A DNA stretch of 64,000 bases from Iamia sp. SCSIO 61187 (GTDB lineage Bacteria > Actinomycetota > Acidimicrobiia > Acidimicrobiales > Iamiaceae): the NCBI RefSeq assembly GCF_019443745.1, contig NZ_CP050948.1:4592001-4656000 (forward strand), in the 5' to 3' direction. The number at the start of each line of letters is the position of its first letter. Position 1 is the stretch's first letter. Made by a program: the position numbers and the translations under genes. The notes under the pieces were generated by a model that had not been told where the DNA came from, searched no databases, and worked only from the letters and a program-made list of their open reading frames with translations. This document shows, piece by piece, positions 57,803 to 64,000 of the stretch.

Positions 57803-58822
57803 GTGACCAATCTGACGAACCGTCAGGTCGTGCTGCGACGCCGGCCGACCGGGCTGGTGCAGCCCGGCGACACCGAGCTGATCGAGACCGCCGCGCCCGA
57901 GCTGGCCGACGGCGAGGCCCTCGTCCGCACGACCTACCTGGGCATCGACGCCGCCGTCCGGACCTGGCTCGACGACGCCCGCGGCTACCTCCCGCCGGTC
58001 GCCATCGGCGATCCGATCCGGGCCGCCGGCGTGGGCGAGGTGGTCGAGACCCGCTGCGACGCCTACGCCGTGGGCGACGTGGTGACTTACCTGCCCGGGT
58101 TCCAGGAGCTGGCGGTCGTGCGCGACGACGTCTTCACCACCGTCATCCCCGGCGTCGAGGACCAGCTGGCGATGCTGACGGTGTACGGCTCGACCGGCGC
58201 CACCGCCTACTTCGGCATGACCGACATCGGCCGCCCGCAGGCCGGCGAGACGGTCGTGGTCTCCGCCGCCGCCGGGGCGACCGGGTCGATCGCCGGCCAG
58301 ATCGCCAAGATCGCCGGCGCCCGCGTCGTCGGCATCGCCGGCGGGCCCGAGAAGTGCCGGGTCGTGGTCGAGGAGCTCGGCTTCGACGCCTGCATCGACC
58401 ACCGCGGGCCCGACCTGGCCGCGGCCCTGAAGGAGGCGTGCCCCCAGCGGGTCGACGTGTACTTCGACAACGTCGGCGGCCCGATCCTCGACGCCGTGCT
58501 CGGCCGGCTGGCCCAGGGTGGCCGGATCGTCCTGTGCGGGGTGATCTCCAGCTACCTCACCGGCGAGCACCCGGGCCCGGCGAACTACACCAACCTGCTG
58601 GCCCGCTGCGGGTTGATGCAGGGCTTCAACACCCTGCACCAGTGGGACCGCTTCCCCGAGGCCTTCGAGGCCCTCCGCCGCTGGGAGGCCGAGGGCCGCC
58701 TGGTCCACCGGGCCCACGTCCACGAGGGCCTCGAGCACGCCGTCGACGCCCTCAACGGCCTCTTCACCGGGGCCAACATCGGCAAGACGGTGGTGAAGGT
58801 CTCCGACCCGACCGTCGGCTGA
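57803..58822 (+). CDS. NADP-dependent MDR oxidoreductase (prostaglandin/leukotriene reductase-like)
   Basis: A 339-residue zinc-free medium-chain reductase. NRQVVLRRRPTGLVQPGDTEL at the start, YLGIDAAVRTWLDD, YGSTGATAYFGMTDIGRPQAGETVVVSAAAGATGSIAGQIAKIAGARVVGIAGG (AxxGxxG NADP motif), and VDVYFDNVGGPILDAVL. This matches the YncB/leukotriene-B4-dehydrogenase group that reduces alpha,beta-unsaturated ketones. GTG is 7 nt after TAGGTT. It may act in the same route as the upstream monooxygenase. Confidence 0.92.
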   Translation: MTNLTNRQVVLRRRPTGLVQPGDTELIETAAPELADGEALVRTTYLGIDAAVRTWLDDARGYLPPVAIGDPIRAAGVGEVVETRCDAYAVGDVVTYLPGFQELAVVRDDVFTTVIPGVEDQLAMLTVYGSTGATAYFGMTDIGRPQAGETVVVSAAAGATGSIAGQIAKIAGARVVGIAGGPEKCRVVVEELGFDACIDHRGPDLAAALKEACPQRVDVYFDNVGGPILDAVLGRLAQGGRIVLCGVISSYLTGEHPGPANYTNLLARCGLMQGFNTLHQWDRFPEAFEALRRWEAEGRLVHRAHVHEGLEHAVDALNGLFTGANIGKTVVKVSDPTVG

Positions 58823-58866
58823 GCACCGCCGGCGGCACCCAGCGGAGACGCACGAAGCGGAGCAGG

Positions 58867-59295
58867 CTAGGCGAGGACGAAGAGGAGGCGGCCCCGGGCG
58901 GTCTCCTCCCCGGCGACGGTGGCCCGGCCCCGCCCCCAGCCGCCCCGCCCACCGAGGCGCTCGATCTCGACCTCGAGCGTCAGCTCGTCGCCCGGGACGA
59001 CCTGGCGGCGGAACCGGACGTCCTCGACCCCGCCGAACAGCGGCAGCCGCTCGGCGTGGCGGGGGTCGGCGAGGACGGCGATGGCGCCGGCCTGGGCCAG
59101 GGCCTCGAGCTGGAGGACGCCGGGGACGATCGGGTTGCCGGGGAAGTGGCCGGCGAGCCAGGCCTCGTCCCCGGTGATCTGCCAGCGGGCCGTGACCGAC
59201 CGGCCCGGCTCGCAGGCGTCGACGGCGTCGACGAAGCGGAACGGGGGCCGGTGGGGCAGCAGGCCGATGAGGTCGTCGCTCGCGCCCGGGGCCAT
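58867..59295 (-). CDS. FabZ-like 3-hydroxyacyl-ACP dehydratase
   Basis: A 142-residue hotdog-fold protein: [24 protein letters not shown] holds the catalytic His, and [28 protein letters not shown] holds the FPGxPxxPG signature with the catalytic Glu. Length fits FabZ. FabZ normally sits in a fatty acid or lipid A locus; here it is alone next to TetR, so a special acyl substrate is possible. The ATG lies 7 nt after TAGGGT, whose first three bases are the stop codon of the upstream tetR gene. Confidence 0.88.
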   Translation of the reverse strand: MAPGASDDLIGLLPHRPPFRFVDAVDACEPGRSVTARWQITGDEAWLAGHFPGNPIVPGVLQLEALAQAGAIAVLADPRHAERLPLFGGVEDVRFRRQVVPGDELTLEVEIERLGGRGGWGRGRATVAGEETARGRLLFVLA

Positions 59296-59305
59296 GGGTC
59301 CGACC

Positions 59306-59902
59306 CTATTCGGGGCGCAGGAGGGCGCCGGCCGCCCGCCGGAGCACGCGCGCGGCCTCGGCGTCGGTGAGACCCCGGTTCTCGCGCAGGTGCTCGACCG
59401 ACTCGAACCCGAGGACGACGTCCAGGGCGGCCAGGAGGTCGGCCCGGGGCTCGGCCGGGAGGGCGTCGAACTCGGGGGCGAACATGGCCGCGACCTGGTC
59501 GAGCAGCTGGCGCCGCCCCACGACCAGGCGCTCGCCGATGATCGGGTTGCTGCGGGCCCGCAGCAGGGCGACCCGGACCATGGGGGCGATGGTCTGGTGC
59601 AGGAGGAGGCGCGACGCCACGATCCGGGCGACCCGCACCTCGACCGGCCCGAGACCCGGGTCCTCCAGCTCCAACAGCGGGGCCACCCGCTCGATGTGCC
59701 GGGCCATGGCCGCCCGCACCAGCGCGTCCATGTCGGCGAAGTAGCGCTGGACCGACCGGGCCGACACCCCGGACCGCTCCGCCACCACCGCCAGCCCCGG
59801 GACGGCGGCGTCCTCCCGGAACAGGTCGAGTGCGGCATCGATCACCGCGTCCCGGTTGCGATCGCGTCGCGCGGTGCGCCCGTCTGCTGCCACGTCGGCC
59901 AT
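59306..59902 (-). CDS. TetR/AcrR family regulator
   Basis: A 198-residue TetR protein: HTH in [45 protein letters not shown] (residues 18-62), with Q in place of the usual F/Y before RYF, and a helical ligand domain. ATG 59902 lies 6 nt after TAGGTT. It precedes the FabZ-like gene on the same strand (10 bp apart) and is divergent from the metallo-hydrolase. The TTGTG-N13-CACAA dyad in the divergent gap is the likely operator, so it may control both sides. Confidence 0.9.
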   Translation of the reverse strand: MADVAADGRTARRDRNRDAVIDAALDLFREDAAVPGLAVVAERSGVSARSVQRYFADMDALVRAAMARHIERVAPLLELEDPGLGPVEVRVARIVASRLLLHQTIAPMVRVALLRARSNPIIGERLVVGRRQLLDQVAAMFAPEFDALPAEPRADLLAALDVVLGFESVEHLRENRGLTDAEAARVLRRAAGALLRPE

Positions 59903-59936
59903 GGCCCCAACCTACCGACGGCGACCGTCCCGCCTA

Positions 59937-59959
59937 TTGTGGCATCTACTACGACACAA
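59937..59959. promoter_or_regulatory. Imperfect palindrome in the tetR/metallo-hydrolase gap
   Basis: TTGTG and CACAA 13 bp apart, with two further symmetric pairs inside (7 of 11 paired positions over 23 bp). It lies 19 bp above the metallo-hydrolase GTG and 34 bp from the tetR ATG. Candidate TetR operator. Confidence 0.5.
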
Positions 59960-59977
59960 GATGGCCGAGGAGCCGCC

Positions 59978-60811
59978 GTGCTGACGATCACCCTGCTGGG
60001 CACCGGGAGCCCGCTGCCCGACCCCCACCGCGCCGGGCCCGCCACCTTGGTCTCGACCGGTGACGTGCACGTCCTCGTCGACGCCGGCCGGGGCGTGCTC
60101 ATGCGGCTCGCCGCCGCGGGCGTCGGCGCCGGCCAGCTCCACGCCGTCGTGCTGACCCACCTCCACAGCGACCACCTCACCGACCTCGGCGACGTCATCA
60201 CCACCCGGTGGATCACCACCTTCGCCCCCACCCCGCTCACCGTCGTCGGGCCGCCGGGCACGCAGGACGTGGTCGACCACCTGCTGGCCTCGCTCGCCCC
60301 CGACATCGCCTACCGGCTGGCGCACCACGACGACCTCGACCACCCCCCGCCGGTCACCGTCGTCGAGCTCACCGACGGACCCGTGCCCGCCGACCTGGCC
60401 ATCGCCGTCTCCTGCGCCCCGACCGACCACCGCCCGGTCGAGCCGTCGATCGCCTTCCGGTTCGACATCGCCGGCGCATCGGTCGTGGTCGCCGGGGACA
60501 CCGTGCCCTGCGCCGGGCTCGATCGGCTCTGCGCCGGCGCCGGCGCCCTGGTCCACACCGCGGTCCGGGCCGATGTCGTGCAGGCGATCGGGCTGCCCCG
60601 GATGCTCGACATCCTCGACTACCACTCGTCGGTCGAGCAGGCCGCCGCCACCGCCCAGCGGGCCGGGGTCGACACCCTCGTGCTGACCCACTACGTCCCC
60701 GCCTTCCCACCCGGCGGCGGCGACGACTGGCGGGCCCTGGCCGCAGCCCACTTCCACGGGCGCATCGAGCTGGGCGACGACCTCCACCGCGTCGAGGTCG
60801 CCCCCCGCTGA
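59978..60811 (+). CDS. MBL-fold metallo-hydrolase (RNase Z/arylsulfatase-like)
   Basis: A 277-residue metallo-beta-lactamase-fold enzyme. [24 protein letters not shown] is the RNase Z-like opening; [12 protein letters not shown] gives HxHxDH (His61, His63, Asp65, His66), [10 protein letters not shown] the bridging Asp and [11 protein letters not shown] a late His. Members include tRNase Z, phosphodiesterases and aryl-sulfatases; the missing tRNase Z exosite argues for a small-molecule esterase. GAGGAG upstream fixes the GTG start. Divergent from tetR and probably regulated by it. Confidence 0.9.
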   Translation: MLTITLLGTGSPLPDPHRAGPATLVSTGDVHVLVDAGRGVLMRLAAAGVGAGQLHAVVLTHLHSDHLTDLGDVITTRWITTFAPTPLTVVGPPGTQDVVDHLLASLAPDIAYRLAHHDDLDHPPPVTVVELTDGPVPADLAIAVSCAPTDHRPVEPSIAFRFDIAGASVVVAGDTVPCAGLDRLCAGAGALVHTAVRADVVQAIGLPRMLDILDYHSSVEQAAATAQRAGVDTLVLTHYVPAFPPGGGDDWRALAAAHFHGRIELGDDLHRVEVAPR

Positions 60812-60822
60812 TCGCCGCGCCC

Positions 60823-60853
60823 CCGCCGACCGGTGCCGGGCACCGGTCGGCGG
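60823..60853. terminator. Bidirectional terminator
   Basis: CCGCCGACCGGTGC-CGG-GCACCGGTCGGCGG, perfect 14-bp arms and 3-nt loop, filling the 49 bp between the convergent metallo-hydrolase and clostripain-like genes. Confidence 0.85.
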
Positions 60854-60860
60854 TCTCGGG

Positions 60861-62813
60861 CTACGGGATGGGGACGAGGGCGGTCACGGTCGCCTCGTTG
60901 CCGCCGAAGTCGACGATCGTCAGCTCGGTGTAGACCTCGGTGCCCGACGGCAGGGCCGGGAAGTCGTAGGTGAGGTCGGGGAGGTTGGCGTAGAGGGCGA
61001 CGTCGCTGGAGGCGACCCACTCCTCGGTGCCGTCCGGGGCGACCTGGAGCAGCTCGGGGGCGATGAGCCCCTCGGGGTCGGCCTGGAGCTCGCCCACCGT
61101 GCCGGTCTCGGGGTCGACGGCGTAGTAGGTCTCGCTGACGACGTCCCCGGTCTCGGGGTCGTAGGTGATGACCAGGCGCACGTCCTGGTAGGTCTCGCCC
61201 TCGACGTCGTCGGGGGCGTAGTACGCCATCGGCACCGTCAGCGTGCCGAGCCCGGTCTCCTCGTCGAAGGTGAGGTCGACGAAGGCGGTGACGGTGTCGA
61301 TGCCGTCGCTGATCTCGAAGGTGGTCAGGTCGTAGGTCCCGATCGCGGTGCCCGAACCGTCGGAGGACACCTCGGCCGGCTCGACCCCGAGGTACAGCGT
61401 CGAGCCGTCCTCCTGGATCACGCCGTAGCGGATGACCGCCTCGGTGAGGTTGGGCTCGAGGGCCGGGTCGAACGACGACTGGATGACGAGACCGTCCTCG
61501 TCGAAGGTGACCTCGGCCGAGCCGTCGGTGCCGACGAAGGTGGGCTCGTCGTCGGCCGCGATCTCGCCGCCGGTGCCGTAGTAGCTGGCCAGGAAGGCGG
61601 CCCAGTCGGCGGCCGCCGGGACCTCGTCGTAGGCGGCGTCGTAGAGGTCGGCCGACTCAGGGAAGTAGATCGACATGCCGGTCGACGCCCCGCTCACGGG
61701 GCCGGCGATCTTGTAGGCGACCACGTCGTTCAGGGCCCGCACCAGGGCGTCGGCCTGGTCCGAGACGTCGAGGGCCTCGACCCCGATCTCGGCGGCCAGG
61801 ACCCCGAGGTCGGCGGCGTGGGAGCTCTGCGTCGGGTCGGGGTCCTTGCCGAACTCGAGCACGGTCGCCCGCTCGGCGCCGACGACCGGGGCGATGTCCG
61901 CGCCCCGCTCGGCCAGGGCGGTGCTGAACTCCGACACGGCGGCGTCGAGCGGCCCCATCTGGGTGAGGTCGAGCATCGAGAGGGTGATGTCCTGGGCGTC
62001 GCCGTTCTCGGCGGCGTGGTCCACGAACCCGTCGACCAGGGCGGTGCCCAGGTCGTCGGCGGTGGCCTCGGGGTCGTCGGCCAGCACCTGGAGGGCCCGG
62101 TAGTCCCAGCCGTGGCCCGGCTCGAGCTCGGACGAGGCGACCATGCGGTCGGCCAGCGGGGCCAGGGTGGAGGCGACCTCGTAGCCGGCCATGAGGCAGG
62201 CGTCGAACCCGAGGAGGTCGAAGCGGTCGAGGCCGGCCTGCTCGAGGCCGTCGCTGATGCCGGTGCTGATCTCGGCCAGGTCGAGCACGTCCTGGTCGGC
62301 CGAGTCGTCGGGGCCGACGCCGGGCCAGGAGGCGCCGTGGTCGGAGACGATGAGGGCGTAGTGGGCGGCCGGGTTCTCGGCCACGCCGGTGGCGATGAAG
62401 TCGGTGAGGGTCGCGGGATCGCCGGTGTTGACGTCGCCCAGCTCCTCGAGCTCGGTGAACTCGCCCTGGCCGACCTGCAGCGTCTTGGCGCCGGTCCAGT
62501 CGGCGATGTTGAGGAGGTCCTGGTCGGTCTCCTCGGCGGAGCGGTCGACGAAGGTGACGATGTTCAGCCCCTCCTGCGAACCGACCTCGGTCATCTCGAC
62601 CAGGTCGGCCAGCATCGGCTCCTCGAGGTTCGTGTCGGCCATGGAGTAGGCGAGGATCGTCCAGCCCTCGCCGCTGCGGGCCTCCGAGGTCTCCTCGCCG
62701 CCGTCCGCCTCCGACCCGGCGGGGCCGTCGCCCTCGGCTGCGTCGTCATCCCCCGCGCTGCAGCCGGCCAGCAGGCCGAGCACCGCGAGGACGCACACCA
62801 GTCGTCGCACCAT
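60861..62813 (-). CDS. Clostripain-family (C11) cysteine peptidase, lipoprotein
   Basis: A 650-residue exported protein: VRRLVCVLAVLGLLAGC is a lipoprotein signal (lipobox LAGC), followed by an acidic linker of about 35 residues. The peptidase domain has TILAYSMADTNLEEPM, LIVSDHGASWPG with catalytic His159 and LLGFDACLMAGYEVA with catalytic Cys206, as in clostripain. The part after about residue 390 (VTFDEDGLVIQSSFD..) is beta-rich and may bind substrate. The family cleaves after arginine and needs calcium. It should act on the outer face of the membrane. Start ATG 62813 has GGAGAT just upstream. Confidence 0.9.
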   Translation of the reverse strand: MVRRLVCVLAVLGLLAGCSAGDDDAAEGDGPAGSEADGGEETSEARSGEGWTILAYSMADTNLEEPMLADLVEMTEVGSQEGLNIVTFVDRSAEETDQDLLNIADWTGAKTLQVGQGEFTELEELGDVNTGDPATLTDFIATGVAENPAAHYALIVSDHGASWPGVGPDDSADQDVLDLAEISTGISDGLEQAGLDRFDLLGFDACLMAGYEVASTLAPLADRMVASSELEPGHGWDYRALQVLADDPEATADDLGTALVDGFVDHAAENGDAQDITLSMLDLTQMGPLDAAVSEFSTALAERGADIAPVVGAERATVLEFGKDPDPTQSSHAADLGVLAAEIGVEALDVSDQADALVRALNDVVAYKIAGPVSGASTGMSIYFPESADLYDAAYDEVPAAADWAAFLASYYGTGGEIAADDEPTFVGTDGSAEVTFDEDGLVIQSSFDPALEPNLTEAVIRYGVIQEDGSTLYLGVEPAEVSSDGSGTAIGTYDLTTFEISDGIDTVTAFVDLTFDEETGLGTLTVPMAYYAPDDVEGETYQDVRLVITYDPETGDVVSETYYAVDPETGTVGELQADPEGLIAPELLQVAPDGTEEWVASSDVALYANLPDLTYDFPALPSGTEVYTELTIVDFGGNEATVTALVPIP

Positions 62814-62839
62814 GTCTCCATCTCCGTCGTCCCACACCC

Positions 62840-62857
62840 ACGGCGCCCCCGCGCCGT
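62840..62857. terminator. Hairpin between patatin and clostripain-like genes
   Basis: ACGGCGC-CCCC-GCGCCGT, 7-bp arms, in the 153 bp between the patatin stop and the clostripain-like start on the minus strand. Nothing else is recognisable in this stretch apart from GC-rich direct repeats. Confidence 0.45.
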
Positions 62858-62966
62858 CGGCCGGCAACGTAGCCCAGCGGTCGCTCGGCACCGGCAACGG
62901 CGGGGTCAACGGCGACGCACGCCTCGGCGGTCGGGGCCGCGGCGCCCGGTCCGGCAGGCGGCGCTC

Positions 62967-63974
62967 CTAGCTGGCCAGGGCGCTCACGGCGTGGTCGCGC
63001 TGGGAGGCCCGGTCGGCGAGGACGGCGAGGCGGGCGGCGACCCGGGGGTCGGCCGTCCGGCGGCCGGTGTCGAGGAACGCCTCGCGCACCACGTCCTCGG
63101 CCCGGTCGTCGGCCATGGCGTTGACGCCCATGGCCCGCAGCACCCGGGCCGACGGCTCGACCCGGACGACCTCGGTGCCCCTCCGGCGCAGGCGGGCGAC
63201 CTCGCGCTCCAGGCGGCGATGGACCGCTCGCCGGACCACGGCGTCGGGCGTGGGCGCCCACCCGCCGGCGACGGACATGGAGGCGACCACGACGACGAGG
63301 TCGAGGCCCTCGGCCCGCAGGACGTCGGCGTTGGTCGACGAGTGCACGCCGCCGTCGACGTGCTCGGCGCCGTCGATGCGCACGGGCCGGAAGTAGCCCG
63401 GGATGGAGCACGACGCGGTGACCGCCTTCGGCAACGACGCCGGAGGAGCGCCGGGCCGGCCGAAGACCACCCGGGCCCCGTCCCGACGTCGGACGGTGGC
63501 GATCCACAGCCCGTCGGGCCACGGCTGCCCGTCGGTGGCGGTGGCGAGGGCCTCGGCCTCGCCCTCGATGTCGACCCGCCCGGCGGGCAGCAGGGTGAGG
63601 GCGGCCACCGTCGGTCGGAACGCCCACGGCCGACGGAGCGACCGGGCCACCAGGGCGGGCGACGGCACGTGCCAGGGCCGCACCAGGTCGCGCACGGCGA
63701 AGGGAGCGAGGTCGGGCGGTGCGTCGCCCAGGACCGAGAGGAGGGCCCCCTCGACCGACAGCGGCGCCTCGACGGCGAACGCGGCCAGGTCGGTGGCGGG
63801 TACGCCGAGGCGGAGCAGCGTCGCCGTGATCGACCCGGCCGACGAGCCGACGATGACGTCGGCGGTGCGGGGGTCCCAGTCGAGGTCGTGCTCGAGGGCG
63901 GCGAGGACCCCCGCCTGGTACGCCTGCCCGACCAGCCCACCCGCGCCCAGGACCAGGCCGACGCGGGGGCTCAC
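62967..63974 (-). CDS. Patatin-like phospholipase
   Basis: A 335-residue protein with the patatin fold: glycine-rich oxyanion loop VGLVLGAGGLVGQAYQAGVL, nucleophile motif IVGSSAGSITATLLRLG (Ser45) and the catalytic DGG in HVDGGVHSSTNADVL. It should hydrolyse acyl chains of lipids in the cytosol or at the inner membrane. GTG start 63974 overlaps a possible upstream stop codon (GTGA), suggesting another minus-strand gene beyond the window. The closing helical part is arginine-rich. Confidence 0.9.
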   Translation of the reverse strand: MSPRVGLVLGAGGLVGQAYQAGVLAALEHDLDWDPRTADVIVGSSAGSITATLLRLGVPATDLAAFAVEAPLSVEGALLSVLGDAPPDLAPFAVRDLVRPWHVPSPALVARSLRRPWAFRPTVAALTLLPAGRVDIEGEAEALATATDGQPWPDGLWIATVRRRDGARVVFGRPGAPPASLPKAVTASCSIPGYFRPVRIDGAEHVDGGVHSSTNADVLRAEGLDLVVVVASMSVAGGWAPTPDAVVRRAVHRRLEREVARLRRRGTEVVRVEPSARVLRAMGVNAMADDRAEDVVREAFLDTGRRTADPRVAARLAVLADRASQRDHAVSALAS

Positions 63975-64000
63975 GTCGACGAGGTGGTCGTCGTCTCGGT
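63971..64000 (-). CDS. Possible 3' end of a gene cut by the window edge
   Basis: On the minus strand the last 30 bases read TETTTTSST followed by TGA, which overlaps the patatin GTG by four bases (GTGA), the usual coupling in this genome. Too little is visible to name a product. Confidence 0.3.
   Translation of the reverse strand, partial: TETTTTSST

Overview
The window is a very GC-rich bacterial chromosome segment with GTG and TTG starts, GTGA/ATGA operon overlaps, an F420-type (LLM) oxidoreductase, stand-alone LigD-type polymerases and a complete GlgE maltosyltransferase pathway. Together these point to an actinobacterium. The mix of DUF4214 proteins, many TetR regulators, small DUF2277 proteins and leaderless promoters suggests Acidimicrobiia (an Iamia-like lineage); that placement is inference. 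No phage, IS element, CRISPR array, tRNA or rRNA was seen, and no gap between genes exceeds 300 bp.

Layout. 1-4.5 kb holds small housekeeping and accessory enzymes (AraC remnant at the left edge, VOC, SRPBCC, MOSC, LLM oxidoreductase, histidine phosphatase, DUF2277) and a decayed DJ-1/PfpI gene behind a GlxA-type regulator. 5.7-8.8 kb is a tetR-MFS efflux operon and a hydrolase. 8.8-12.4 kb is a minus-strand operon (secreted lipase, SDR, carboxymuconolactone-decarboxylase-like protein, TetR, then ArsR) with a palindromic operator at its promoter. 12.4-20.6 kb has a tandem nested palindrome, an M50-like membrane protein, a LigD-type polymerase, an epimerase, and three exported proteins (GH43 with FG-GAP repeats, fasciclin lipoprotein, right-handed beta-helix). 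20.7-25.4 kb is a MacB/FtsX-type ABC transporter divergent from a DesK/NarL-type two-component system. 25.4-33.1 kb holds a second tetR/MFS pair, a membrane molybdopterin oxidoreductase, a sulfatase and a secreted hydrolase with DUF4214 repeats. 33.2-34.4 kb has three small proteins.

The core is 34.4-50.8 kb: malQ, then divergent glgE-treS-mak-glgB-treZ-glgX, aspS and treY. TreS and Mak convert trehalose to maltose and maltose-1-phosphate, GlgE polymerises maltose-1-phosphate into alpha-1,4-glucan, GlgB branches it, GlgX debranches it, and TreY/TreZ release trehalose from chain ends. This is a closed trehalose-glucan cycle in one block, with aspartyl-tRNA synthetase embedded in it. No glgA, glgC, glgM or glgP gene is present here.

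50.9-64 kb holds a second LigD-type polymerase, a conserved small hypothetical, an epimerase, a membrane glycosyltransferase, a glutamine amidotransferase, a Baeyer-Villiger-type monooxygenase, a quinone-reductase-like MDR enzyme, a FabZ-like dehydratase with TetR and a metallo-hydrolase, a clostripain-like lipoprotein and a patatin.

A recurring signal is a -10-like hexamer ending 6 to 8 nt before the start codon, which suggests widespread leaderless transcription. In three places the hexamer starts with the TAG stop codon of the upstream gene.
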